From positions 1,116,001 to 1,180,000 of the forward strand of contig OZ220471.1 of NCBI GenBank assembly GCA_965115835.1: 64,000 nt of DNA, written 5' to 3'. Source of the stretch: Foliamicus sp965115835. GTDB lineage: Bacteria; Pseudomonadota; Gammaproteobacteria; Steroidobacterales; Foliamicaceae. Below the pieces are notes generated by a model that saw only the letters and a list, made by a program, of their open reading frames with translations, ran no database searches and had not been told where the DNA came from. Below, one piece after another: positions 51,086 to 59,578 of the stretch. Each line of letters begins with the position of its first letter. The stretch's first letter is position 1. A program made the translations under genes and the position numbers.

Positions 51086-52186
51086 TCAACGGCCGGTGTA
51101 ACGCACCCGGTATACCACGCCCCGATGGTCGTCGCTGATGAGCAGGTTCCCGCTCGGAGTCTGCAGCACATAGGCAGGTCTGCCGAGCGTTTCCTGCCCG
51201 CGCAGCCACCCCTCGGCAAACGGCTCGTAGTTCACCACCTCGTTGCCGTCGAGCTCCAGCATCATCACCCGGTAGCCGATTTTGCTGCTGCGGTTCCAGC
51301 TGCCGTGTTCGGCGATGAACAAACGCCCTCGATATTCGGCGGGAAAGGCGTCGCCGGTGTAAAACTCGAGGCCCACGGGCGCCACATGCGGACCCAGTTC
51401 CTGCGCCGGCGGTGTGGCGGAAGCGCAATCGCCCAGTCTGGCCCATTTGGGATCGGGATCGGCAATGTCCGTTCCGTGGCAGAAGGGGAAACCGAAATGC
51501 ATGCCCGCGCGCGGCGCATGATTGAGCTCGCAAGGGGGGATGTCGTCGCCCATCAAGTCACGGCCGTTGTCGGTAAACCACAGCTCGCCGGTTTCCGGAT
51601 GCCATGCGAGGCCGACGCTGTTGCGCACCCCGCGCGCCCACACTTCCCGGCGCCCTCCCTGCGGTGGAATGCGATCTATGGTGGCATAGCTGTCGCAAAC
51701 ATTGCAGGGCGCGCCCTGGGCCACATAGAGCCAGCCGTCGGGCGCAAAGCCGATGGCGCGCCAGCCGTGGTGGCGAGCAGTTGGCATGCCGTCATGAAAA
51801 ACCTCGGGAGGATTGGGCTTTCCCAGGCGCTCCTCGGCATTCTTGTACTCCAGGATCCGATGTACCTCGGCCACGAACAGCGAGGAGCCGCGCACCGCCA
51901 CGCCGTTGGGATCGATCAGGCCCGATGCGAACTCGATGATCTCCCGGTCGGGGCGGCCCGGATTGCGCACCGCATATACCTTGCCCAGGCGCCGGGTTCC
52001 GATGAACAACACGCCGTTCGGCCCGATCGCCAGCCCGCGGGCATTGCTGACCCCGCTCACATATTCCTCGATCACGAAGCCTTGCGGCAATTCGATGGCG
52101 CCGAGATCGAACTCCGCCCGAGCGGGACCGACGCCCGCAAGCAGCGCCGCCGAAAGGGTGGAGGCAAGGGTGAGTTTTCGTTTCAT
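51086..52186 (-). CDS. PQQ-dependent sugar (L-sorbosone-type) dehydrogenase, periplasmic
   Basis: 366 residues. Signal peptide (LASTLSAALLAGVGPARA), then a six-bladed propeller of the glucose/sorbosone dehydrogenase family: LPQGFVIEEYVSGVSNARGL, HGWRAIGFAPDGWLYVAQGA, RGVRNSVGLAWHPETGELWF, TDNGRD, CELNHAPRAGMHFGFPFCHG. Length matches the family. ATG 52186 overlaps the TRAP permease stop (ATGA), so it is coupled to the transporter, which may bring in the substrate or product. PQQ binding is from family knowledge, and no PQQ synthesis gene is here. Confidence 0.87.
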   Translation of the reverse strand: MKRKLTLASTLSAALLAGVGPARAEFDLGAIELPQGFVIEEYVSGVSNARGLAIGPNGVLFIGTRRLGKVYAVRNPGRPDREIIEFASGLIDPNGVAVRGSSLFVAEVHRILEYKNAEERLGKPNPPEVFHDGMPTARHHGWRAIGFAPDGWLYVAQGAPCNVCDSYATIDRIPPQGGRREVWARGVRNSVGLAWHPETGELWFTDNGRDLMGDDIPPCELNHAPRAGMHFGFPFCHGTDIADPDPKWARLGDCASATPPAQELGPHVAPVGLEFYTGDAFPAEYRGRLFIAEHGSWNRSSKIGYRVMMLELDGNEVVNYEPFAEGWLRGQETLGRPAYVLQTPSGNLLISDDHRGVVYRVRYTGR

Positions 52187-53436
52187 GTTTCAACCATCCA
52201 GAGAGAAAGCGTGGGCCAGAAAGCAATGAGCAGCACCGCAACCAGCAGCACCAGCAGGAACGGCAGGCTGGCGGCGTACACCCGCACGATCGGCTGCTCG
52301 AACCGGTAGCTGGCGATAAACAGGTTGATCCCCACCGGCGGAGTGAGATACCCCAGTTGCATCGTGGCCAGAAAAACGATGCCCAGATGCACCGGATGCA
52401 CGCCGAACTGGTCGGCCACCGGAAGGATCAGCGGCACCACCAGGACAATGGCCGAGAAGATGTCCAGGAATGCGCCCAGAATCAGCAGGAAAACCAGCAA
52501 CGCCAGCAGGAACGAGAGACGCCCTTCCACCATCTCGCCGAGCACGGAGAGCATCCTCTGGGGCACTTCCGCATCGATCATCAGGTTGGTGGAAGCCAGC
52601 GAAACGGCCAGAATGAGCATGATCCCGCCCACCAGCGTCATGGAGTCGCGAATGATCGCCGGCAGCTGCGAAAGCGGGATGGCCCGGCGAATGGCGACCT
52701 CGGCGATCAGTACGTACAGGGCCGTTACCGCCGCGGCTTCCGAGATCGCGAAGTAACCCGAATAGATTCCACCCAGCACGATGAACGGCAGCGGCAACTC
52801 CCAGCCGGCGGCCTTGAGCGCGCTGGCCGCCTCGCGCCAGCTGAAGCTCGCCAGCGGCTGACGTTCGCCGCGATTAACCCAGAGACAGTAGGCCGACAAC
52901 AGCACGATCATGAGCAGGCCGGGCGCAACGCCCGCGCGAAACAGCGAGTCGATGCGGGTTTCGGAGACCACGCCGTACAGGATCAGCGGCAATGAAGGCG
53001 CAAACAACAGTCCGAGGCTGCCGCCGGCAGTGACCAGACCCAACGAGAACTTTTTCGAGTAGTGCGCCTGGGTCAGCGCCGGGTAGAGCAAGGCGCCCAT
53101 GGCGATGATGGTGATCCCGGATGCGCCGGTAAACGCGGTGAAAAGCGCACATACGGCCAGCGCAAACAGGGCCAGCCCGCCGGGCATCCATCCCACCAGC
53201 GCCTCGCTCAAGCGCACCAGCAGCTTCGGCGCAGGGCTTTCGGCCAGTACATAGCCGGCGAAACAGAACAGCGGAATGGCGATCAGCGAAGGCAGGGTGG
53301 CCACGCCGAGAATCTCTATGGCGATGGAGCCCGTTGGCACCCCGGCCTGAAGATAGCCGAAGATCGCGCCGCCTGCGATCACCGCAAACAGGGGGGCGCC
53401 AAGGACCGCCAGAAGGACCAGGAAAATCCAGTGCAT
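52183..53436 (-). CDS. dctM: TRAP transporter large permease
   Basis: 417 residues, about 11-12 hydrophobic segments. Typical DctM features: IPLFCFAGYVLAES near 60, AVCALFTAFTGASGITIIAMG with the substrate/sodium region, LGAFLDIFSAIVLVVPLILPV and LGYLTPPVGINLF. Uses the sodium gradient to import the ligand delivered by the binding protein. ATG 53436, five bases after the small permease stop. Confidence 0.9.
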   Translation of the reverse strand: MHWIFLVLLAVLGAPLFAVIAGGAIFGYLQAGVPTGSIAIEILGVATLPSLIAIPLFCFAGYVLAESPAPKLLVRLSEALVGWMPGGLALFALAVCALFTAFTGASGITIIAMGALLYPALTQAHYSKKFSLGLVTAGGSLGLLFAPSLPLILYGVVSETRIDSLFRAGVAPGLLMIVLLSAYCLWVNRGERQPLASFSWREAASALKAAGWELPLPFIVLGGIYSGYFAISEAAAVTALYVLIAEVAIRRAIPLSQLPAIIRDSMTLVGGIMLILAVSLASTNLMIDAEVPQRMLSVLGEMVEGRLSFLLALLVFLLILGAFLDIFSAIVLVVPLILPVADQFGVHPVHLGIVFLATMQLGYLTPPVGINLFIASYRFEQPIVRVYAASLPFLLVLLVAVLLIAFWPTLSLWMVET

Positions 53437-53441
53437 GGCGC

Positions 53442-53957
53442 TTACGCGCCCTTCACGGACGCCACCGGGGTTTCCCCTCCGACCGCATGTCCGTGGCGAA
53501 CCAGCGAAACCACATGCCGGCAGTGAGCGCCGGCCATGATCGAGAAAGCCGCCGGAACGACAGATTCGAACACCCAGCGCGGGGCGTCACCCAGGGTTGT
53601 TTCGCCGTAGCCGAGGCTCTCCAGCCAGAAGGATCCGGTAATCAGCCACAGCGCTGCGCACACGACCGTGGCGAAGGATTGGGCGGCGATCGCGGCCCAC
53701 CGCCGGCCCGAATCCCCAAGCAGATGCGACAGCGCATCGATGGTGATGTGCCGGCAGCGGATGCTGGCCAGCATGGCGCCCAGCATGGCGCCCCAGAGCA
53801 CCAGCCATTCGAGCAACTCTTCGGTATGCGGTATGGATGCGCGGAAGACATTGCGCGCGAGTATCTGCGCGGCGGCCAGCAGCAGCATGGCCGCCAGACA
53901 CAGGACCAGAAGGCCGACCAGCGCCCGCCCCGCAAACTTCGCCGCCCGGCCCAACAT
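53442..53957 (-). CDS. dctQ: TRAP transporter small permease
   Basis: 171 residues with four hydrophobic helices. ILARNVFRASIPHTEELLEW and LVLWGAMLGAMLASIRCRHITIDAL carry the DctQ pattern (ARxxF...W..El....vW..flGa....r...Hi.id). ATG 53957, little ribosome site; 24 bases after the binding-protein stop. Pairs with the large permease. Confidence 0.9.
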   Translation of the reverse strand: MLGRAAKFAGRALVGLLVLCLAAMLLLAAAQILARNVFRASIPHTEELLEWLVLWGAMLGAMLASIRCRHITIDALSHLLGDSGRRWAAIAAQSFATVVCAALWLITGSFWLESLGYGETTLGDAPRWVFESVVPAAFSIMAGAHCRHVVSLVRHGHAVGGETPVASVKGA

Positions 53958-53981
53958 CGAAGAGGAGCGTCGGACCTGCTT

Positions 53982-55007
53982 TCAGCCCGCCCCTTCCCCG
54001 GCGCGGAATTGCTCCAGCAGCCCCATGATGCGTTCATGCAGCTTCGCCGACATGTCGGCCTCCCGCACCAGTTCCGGGTAGATGCCCTCAAACGCCACCC
54101 GCCATCTCTCGACTTCGCCCGGGGTGGGCTTCAGATATTCGAGGCCGGAGTTCCTCAGGGCCTCGCTGGCCGCAGCGTTTTCCTCCGCATCCCGGCGGTC
54201 GAGCTGGCCGGCCAGCCGGGAGAAAGTCTCCCGCACGATGGCCTGGTTTGCGGCGGACAGGCTACCGAAAGCCCGTTGGTCCATGGCCAGGAGGCCGTAG
54301 GCGAATACCACGGGAAAATCCGTCACATAGCGCAGGCGGGTATGCCACTGCAATAGGATCGCGCCGGACGGCGGGCCGACAACCACATCCAGGATCCCCG
54401 TCTGCAGACTTACCAGCACATCCGATATCGGCAGTTCCAGCGGCGCAAGTCCAACAGAGCGCATGGCCCGAAATCCGATATCGTCGCCTTTCGGCGCCCA
54501 GATCTTGAGCCCCCTGGCATCCTCCAACCGAACCACAGGCTTTTTCGCCGACATGATGCGGGCGAAACCCAGGCTGCCGAAACCGAAGGACTCGAAACCA
54601 CGGCCGCGAAGGCCATCGGCAATGACCGGATCGATGCGCCCGCGCACGAAGAGCATTTCCTCCCGGGACCGGAACAGCAGCGGCAGTCCGTACTGCAACA
54701 TCTCCGGGTACACGCTCGCCAGGGCGCTGGAGGTCAGCACCGCGCCCTGCAACTGACGCCCGCGTATCTTCCGCAAAACCCTGAGATCGTCGCCCTGCGT
54801 GCCTCCACCGTAGAACTTCACCTTTACCTGTCCGCCCGTGCGCGCCCCGATTTCCGCCGCGGCCGCGCGCATGTCCCGCATCCACGCCGACCCTTCCGGG
54901 GTGACCGTGGCGATCTTCAGGGTTTGGGTCCAGGCGGACCCCGCCACAATCAGGGCAACCAGCAGGACCGCGCCCCGGCTCTTCAGGCCCGGCTCAGAAA
55001 TAGTCAT
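53982..55007 (-). CDS. dctP: TRAP transporter substrate-binding protein
   Basis: 341 residues. Signal sequence (AVLLVALIVAGSAWTQ), TLKIATVTPEGSAWMRDM, VKVKFYGGGTQGDD, ARGLKIWAPKGDDIGFRAM with the conserved Arg region, and SLQTGILDVVVGPPSGAI. Binds the ligand in the periplasm. Its start overlaps the T-component gene by 14 bases. The ligand is unknown, but TRAP-T systems bind hydrophobic or organic-acid ligands in the few studied cases. Confidence 0.88.
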   Translation of the reverse strand: MTISEPGLKSRGAVLLVALIVAGSAWTQTLKIATVTPEGSAWMRDMRAAAAEIGARTGGQVKVKFYGGGTQGDDLRVLRKIRGRQLQGAVLTSSALASVYPEMLQYGLPLLFRSREEMLFVRGRIDPVIADGLRGRGFESFGFGSLGFARIMSAKKPVVRLEDARGLKIWAPKGDDIGFRAMRSVGLAPLELPISDVLVSLQTGILDVVVGPPSGAILLQWHTRLRYVTDFPVVFAYGLLAMDQRAFGSLSAANQAIVRETFSRLAGQLDRRDAEENAAASEALRNSGLEYLKPTPGEVERWRVAFEGIYPELVREADMSAKLHERIMGLLEQFRAGEGAG

Positions 55008-55881
55008 CGGCGGAACTCAGCAGCTGTTGTGCGTCTTTCCTGGCCAGATTGTTGAAAAGCGTAAGGCCGGGCTGGCTGGCGTCCGCACTCAAAACCTCTT
55101 TCAGCAACATGTCGTGCAACTCCCGATCATAGAGCAATCGCGCACAGTTCCGGGCGTATTCCACCTGTACGCCCAGGTCTCTTCGCCCGGTAATGCGCAA
55201 GGCTTCCTCGAAGTGGCGTATTCCCTCTTGCGGGGCGCCGCCCAGAGATGCGGGCCGCAGGCACTGCAAGGTACCCATGTACATGTGGGCGCGCCCCCTT
55301 ATCGCCGCCGGCGCCACGGCCAGCAAGCGCTCGAGCGCTGCCTGCAGCCGCGGAAGCTGGGCCAGCGCCTCGTAGTCGGCGCGGGCCTGGGCCCAGGCCA
55401 GATAACCGATGGCGTAGTCGTACAGGGCCTGCGCCTGGTTTGCGGGGAACGCGCCGATGCGCGCCTCATACGCCTGGAAGTCCAGCTTTTCCACTCCGCA
55501 GCCGGAGCGGTCGGCGGCGCAAAGCGCTCGTCTTCCATAGCTGTAGGCCCTGCCGGTCAGCCTCCGGGAGCGGTCCGCATCGTTGACGAACACGACCCCG
55601 TATGCGGCATACAACTGCGCTGCAGAACCCAGAACAGCCGGACTGGCGCCCTCGGCAGCCAGGCTGTCGATCACAATCAGCAACGTGGGCGTGGCTTCGC
55701 GGATCAGTTCCGGGTCGTCATGCTCCAATACGGCCTGACCCAGTTGTTCGGCAAGACTTCCGGTGGCGGAACGGATCAGCGAACCGCAACCCGCCAGACT
55801 GATTGCCCCGATGGCTATTCCCAACAGTCCTCCGGCGCGCCCCGGGGAGAATCCGCGGACTGCCGGGTGCGCGCGCCTCAC
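54994..55881 (-). CDS. TRAP-associated T-component lipoprotein (TatT family)
   Basis: 295 residues. Lipobox AIGAISLAGCGS, then helical repeats: EDDPELIREATPTLLIVIDSL-like, AAYGVVFVNDADRSRRLTGRAYSYGRRALC, AIGYLAWAQARADYEAL, ALRITGRRDLGVQVEYARNCA. This matches the TatT proteins (Tp0956-like) that trimerise and bind the DctP partner. GTG 55881 overlaps the rplS stop (GTGA), so the transporter is tied to the ribosomal operon. The product lies directly before dctP, as expected. Confidence 0.85.
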   Translation of the reverse strand: MRRAHPAVRGFSPGRAGGLLGIAIGAISLAGCGSLIRSATGSLAEQLGQAVLEHDDPELIREATPTLLIVIDSLAAEGASPAVLGSAAQLYAAYGVVFVNDADRSRRLTGRAYSYGRRALCAADRSGCGVEKLDFQAYEARIGAFPANQAQALYDYAIGYLAWAQARADYEALAQLPRLQAALERLLAVAPAAIRGRAHMYMGTLQCLRPASLGGAPQEGIRHFEEALRITGRRDLGVQVEYARNCARLLYDRELHDMLLKEVLSADASQPGLTLFNNLARKDAQQLLSSADDYF

Positions 55882-56222
55882 AGTTTCTCGCGAATCCTTG
55901 CGCTCCGCCCGCGCCGCTCGCGAAGGTAATACAGCTTGGCCCGGCGCACGGCCCCGCGGCGCTTGACCCTTACCTCGGCAATCAGTGGGCTGTGGGTCTG
56001 AAAGACCCTCTCAACGCCTTCGCCGTGGGAAATTTTACGCACCGTGAAGGACGAATTGAGCCCGCGGTTGCGCTTGGCGATCACGACGCCCTCGAAGGCC
56101 TGCAAGCGCTCGCGCTGTCCTTCGCGTACGCGCACCTGCACCGCCACGGTATCCCCCGGCGAGAAGTCCGGAATATCCGTGCGCAGTTGTTCCGCTTCCA
56201 ATTCCCGAATCAGATTGCTCAT
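55878..56222 (-). CDS. rplS: Ribosomal protein bL19
   Basis: 114 residues: LIRELEAEQLRTDIPDFSPG, VQVRVREGQRERLQAFEGVV, TVRKISHGEGVERVFQTHSP, LYYLRERRGRSARIREKL. Full length and canonical position as the last gene of rpsP-rimM-trmD-rplS. Its stop overlaps the TatT start. Confidence 0.98.
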   Translation of the reverse strand: MSNLIRELEAEQLRTDIPDFSPGDTVAVQVRVREGQRERLQAFEGVVIAKRNRGLNSSFTVRKISHGEGVERVFQTHSPLIAEVRVKRRGAVRRAKLYYLRERRGRSARIREKL

Positions 56223-56240
56223 CGTATGCTCACCCGTATT

Positions 56241-57026
56241 CTAATGGTCCCCGGCTGGCCCGGACGCCCCCGAGTGTTTTTCCCCGGCGGTTCGCGTTTC
56301 CGCCTGAAATTCCTCCAGAAGCCGGCGTTCCTGTTCGTTCAGACGGCGGCCGGAAAGCAATTCCGGGCGGCGCATCCATGTGCGGCCCAGCGACTGCTTG
56401 AGCCGCCAGACGCGCACCCGGTCATGATTTCCGCCCAGAAGGACTTCGGGCGCCGTCCATCCTTCCACCACGGAGGGCCGAGTGTACTGCGGAAAGTCCA
56501 AAAGACCAGAGGAGAACGAGTCCTCCTCGGCGGAACGTCCGTCGCCGAGCGTGCCGGGCAACAGCCTCACGACCGCGTCGATGACCACGCAGGCGGCCAG
56601 TTCGCCGCCGCTCAGGATAAAGTCGCCCAGCGACAGCTCCGCGTCGGCCTCCATTTCGACAACCCTTTCGTCGAACCCTTCGTAGCGCCCCGCCACCACG
56701 ATCAGGCCAGCGGCAGCGGCCAGCTCGCGCGCCTTAACCTGGGTGAACCGCTCTCCCTGGGGAGTAAGAAATATCACCGGAGCGCCCTTCGGGGCCGCCT
56801 CCCGGGCTGTGCGCACGGCGGCCAGCAGGGGCTCCGGGCGCAGGACCATGCCGGGGCCGCCGCCATAGGGGCGGTCGTCCACACTGCGATGCGGACCCGC
56901 AGCAAAATCGCGCGGGTTCACGCAGCGCAAGGACGCAATGCCGGAGTCGAAAGCCCGCCCGCAAACGCCGCCCCGGAAAGAGCAAAGAACCATCTCGGGG
57001 TGCAGGCAAACGGTCGTGATATGCAT
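56241..57026 (-). CDS. trmD: tRNA (guanine37-N1)-methyltransferase
   Basis: 261 residues. Trefoil-knot SAM site: PVIFLTPQGERFTQ, LIVVAGRYEGFDERVVE, LSLGDFILSGGELAA and SSGLLDFPQYTRPSVVEG. DDRPYGGGPGMVLRPEP is the conserved active region. Methylates G37 in tRNAs to prevent frameshifting. Downstream of rimM by 25 bases. Confidence 0.97.
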   Translation of the reverse strand: MHITTVCLHPEMVLCSFRGGVCGRAFDSGIASLRCVNPRDFAAGPHRSVDDRPYGGGPGMVLRPEPLLAAVRTAREAAPKGAPVIFLTPQGERFTQVKARELAAAAGLIVVAGRYEGFDERVVEMEADAELSLGDFILSGGELAACVVIDAVVRLLPGTLGDGRSAEEDSFSSGLLDFPQYTRPSVVEGWTAPEVLLGGNHDRVRVWRLKQSLGRTWMRRPELLSGRRLNEQERRLLEEFQAETRTAGEKHSGASGPAGDH

Positions 57027-57051
57027 GGCGCGGCTTGCTGAGACAGGCGGG

Positions 57052-57627
57052 CTAGTACGAGGCGTCCCAGTCCACGATCAGGCGCCCTGCGTCCAGGTCC
57101 ACCTCCCGCACGCGGCTGCCGGGCAGGAAGGGAATCAGTCTGCGGCGCTCCCCCTGAACCACCAGCACATCGTTGGCGCCGGTGGCCATCAAGTCGGCAA
57201 CATCGCCCAGGCGCTCCCCTTCGAGATTGCGCACCTCCAGGCCCTTGAGGTCGGTCCAGTACCATTCGTCCTCCCGGGTGGGCGGCAATGCGCCGCGATC
57301 GATGTGGATTTCCGCACCGCCGAGCGCTTCCGCAGTCTCCCGGGTATTCACGTCATCGAGCAGGCAGGCCAGTCCGCCGCCAACAAGGCGAAGGCTGCGC
57401 AAGTTCGCCTGCTTGCGCACGCCATTCACGAGAAGAGTCCAGTTGCGGTAATTCCGAATGCGCTCCGGGGGGTCGGCGTAGGACACCACCCGCAACCAGC
57501 CCGACAACCCATGAGCCGCTCCGAGGCGGCCCATGGGGATCAGTACCGCTTCGCGGGAAGCATCCCCGTGCGGTTCCGCTTCAGTCCGGGGCCGGGGACT
57601 CTGCGGCCCGGCTGGCGTCTTTGCCAT
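57052..57627 (-). CDS. rimM: Ribosome maturation factor RimM
   Basis: 191 residues. PMGRLGAAHGLSGWLRVVSYA is the RimM start signature; WYWTDLKGLEVRN and LGDVADLMATGANDVLVVQG form the PRC-barrel half, ending PFLPGSRVREVDLDAGRLIVDWD. ATG 57627 is chosen; GTG 57645 is possible. Either start lies inside the rpsP 3' end, an overlap of 47 bases or more caused by the long S16 tail. Confidence 0.95.
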   Translation of the reverse strand: MAKTPAGPQSPRPRTEAEPHGDASREAVLIPMGRLGAAHGLSGWLRVVSYADPPERIRNYRNWTLLVNGVRKQANLRSLRLVGGGLACLLDDVNTRETAEALGGAEIHIDRGALPPTREDEWYWTDLKGLEVRNLEGERLGDVADLMATGANDVLVVQGERRRLIPFLPGSRVREVDLDAGRLIVDWDASY

Positions 57628-58105
57628 CTTCCTGCCCGCCACCACCGGACGGCTCCGCCTGTTCGCCTGCCTCTTCCCCGGAGGCTGCGGCCTTTGCCTG
57701 CGTCTCTCCGGGGCCGGCGTCGCCCGAGTCGTCCCCGGTCTCGGGACTACCGGCGTCGTCTTTCCCCACGGTCGGATCCTGCGCCGGCGCCGCCTCTTCA
57801 GCCACGCCCCCGGCAGCGGCTGGCGCCTCGGATTTCTCCGGGGCTTCGGCCATGGCGGCGCCTTCCATGCGCTGGCGGCGGATCAGTTGCCGCACCCGCT
57901 CCGAGGGTTGTGCGCCCTGCCCCAACCAATAGTCCACGCGATCCAGGGAAAGCTTCAGGGACTGCTCGCCGCCGGCAGCGATGGGGTTGTAGAACCCGAG
58001 CCGCTCGATAAACCGGCCGTTGCGCTTGTTGCGCCGATCCGTAACGACGATGTGATAGAAGGGCCGCTTCTTGGCCCCATGACGGGAAAGCCGTATGCCT
58101 ACCAT
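57581..58105 (-). CDS. rpsP: Ribosomal protein bS16 with long acidic C-terminal extension
   Basis: 174 residues, where bS16 is usually ~80-90. MVGIRLSRHGAKKRPFYHIV to PSERVRQLIRRQRME is the normal protein. The remaining ~90 residues are Ala/Glu/Gly/Pro-rich and acidic (AEAPEKSEAPAAAGGVAEEA, SGEEAGEQAEPSG), probably disordered. The extension runs into rimM in another frame. ATG 58105. A TACAAT at 58160-58155 about 50 bases upstream may be the -10 of the operon promoter. Confidence 0.95.
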   Translation of the reverse strand: MVGIRLSRHGAKKRPFYHIVVTDRRNKRNGRFIERLGFYNPIAAGGEQSLKLSLDRVDYWLGQGAQPSERVRQLIRRQRMEGAAMAEAPEKSEAPAAAGGVAEEAAPAQDPTVGKDDAGSPETGDDSGDAGPGETQAKAAASGEEAGEQAEPSGGGGQEDGKDASRAAESPAPD

Positions 58106-58285
58106 GGAAAAGTGATCCCGCGGCCGAACCGCTCGTTATGCGTGACAGCAGCGAATTGTAGCAAAGATGGCGGCCCCGCCGGCCCAATCGGGACGGACCG
58201 CTGTTATCCAAGAACTCCCTGGAGTCCCCCGGCTCGACCCCGGCGCCTGCCGGCTTCCCCTGCGGCGGGCAAGGCCGCTGCCTCC

Positions 58286-59578
58286 CTACCGCATGGCGAG
58301 TCGCAGTTCCTGCGCTGCGGAAAGCAGGTAGTTCCGAGCCAGCGGGTTATCCACTTCTTCCGCCATGCCCGCCAGCGCCCGGGCCTTGCGCTCGACATGG
58401 CGCGCCTCGTCAGGCTCGATCTGTATCAACTGTTCGGCAAGATAGGCGGCCCAGCGGAAATCACTCATCAGCAGCGCGGTATCCAGCGCCGCATCCAGCG
58501 AAAAATTGCTCTCGGCCAGCTCGCGCAGCCGCCAGGCCAGGGTCCGGGGAGGCAGCGGGACGAGGCTGGAGGGCTTGCCGTCGAACCAGCCCATATGCCG
58601 CGCATAAACGGATCGCACGGCCCACTCCAGCGTACCGTGGGTCTGGACCAGCACCGGGCTGCCGGCAAGTTCCCCAGGCAGGCGGATCGCGGCGGCAAGT
58701 TCCCCGGGCCCCAGGCCGGCATCGATACCCCGCAGGGTCGCGTTCCGCACGAAGCGCAGCGCGGCGGCGTAGTCGGCCAGCGCCCGGTCGATCGCATCCG
58801 CGCCGAACAGGGGCCGGGTATGTCCCGGAATCAGCACTTCGGCCTGTTCGGCCCGCATGCGGTCCAGGCTGCGCGCCCACTTCTCGAGGTCTGCCTCAAG
58901 GTCGCCGATGCCGTTCAGGTCGCCCGGGAATGCCTGATGGAAATTGGCCCCGGCAATCAGCGCCTTGCGGGCGGGCAGCCATACGTACAAGTGGTCCCGG
59001 GCCTCCCCCGGGGCGGCTATCAACTCCAGGCTCACCCCGGCAATGCGCAGCCGATAGCGGTCGCTGTGGATCCGCTTTCCCGGAGGCAGATAGAGACGAT
59101 CCCCGGAATCCTGCTCCTGCGGCAAGGGGTCGATCAATGTGGCCGAACGCTGATCGATCCCGAGTAACCGCCCCTTCTGTCGCTGCCGGCGCTTGAGCGC
59201 TTCCACGCCCACCGCCTCGCGGCGCAGTGTGAAATTGCCGCGGGCATAGACCTCGGGCAGGAAGAGGCGTCCGGTAAACGCCGCCGCGCCCGCCACATGG
59301 CTGCGGTCCCCATGGGTATAGATGACTGCCGCAAAGGGCAGATCGACTACTTCACGGTAGGCCGCCGCCGCCCGTTCGGCGGCGTCGGCGGAATGGTGCG
59401 CGTCGATGAGAATCGCCGCCTCCTCGCCCGCAATCACCACGGAGTTCGACGGCCCAAAGCCGATGGCCGCATAAACGCCTGCGGCGGCCTCGACGATCTC
59501 GCCGGAAAGGCAGCAGGGAGCTTGAAAGAACGGCGCGGCGGCGAACAGGCCCGCCAGCAGGCGACGACGAGCAGTCAT
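58286..59578 (-). CDS. Metallo-beta-lactamase-fold hydrolase, alkylsulfatase-like
   Basis: 430 residues. RRRLLAGLFAAAPFFQ resembles a Tat/signal start. VVIAGEEAAILIDAHHSADA and VIYTHGDRSHVAGAAAF give a THxDxxH-type metal site, and VLIPGHTRPLFGADAID a further His. YARHMGWFDGKPSSLVPLPP is the dimerisation-region signature of SdsA/BDS1-type alkylsulfatases. Shorter than typical SdsA (~650) and lacking the SCP-like C-terminus. ATG 59578 overlaps the O-methyltransferase stop (ATGA). Probably exported; true substrate unknown. Confidence 0.75.
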   Translation of the reverse strand: MTARRRLLAGLFAAAPFFQAPCCLSGEIVEAAAGVYAAIGFGPSNSVVIAGEEAAILIDAHHSADAAERAAAAYREVVDLPFAAVIYTHGDRSHVAGAAAFTGRLFLPEVYARGNFTLRREAVGVEALKRRQRQKGRLLGIDQRSATLIDPLPQEQDSGDRLYLPPGKRIHSDRYRLRIAGVSLELIAAPGEARDHLYVWLPARKALIAGANFHQAFPGDLNGIGDLEADLEKWARSLDRMRAEQAEVLIPGHTRPLFGADAIDRALADYAAALRFVRNATLRGIDAGLGPGELAAAIRLPGELAGSPVLVQTHGTLEWAVRSVYARHMGWFDGKPSSLVPLPPRTLAWRLRELAESNFSLDAALDTALLMSDFRWAAYLAEQLIQIEPDEARHVERKARALAGMAEEVDNPLARNYLLSAAQELRLAMR

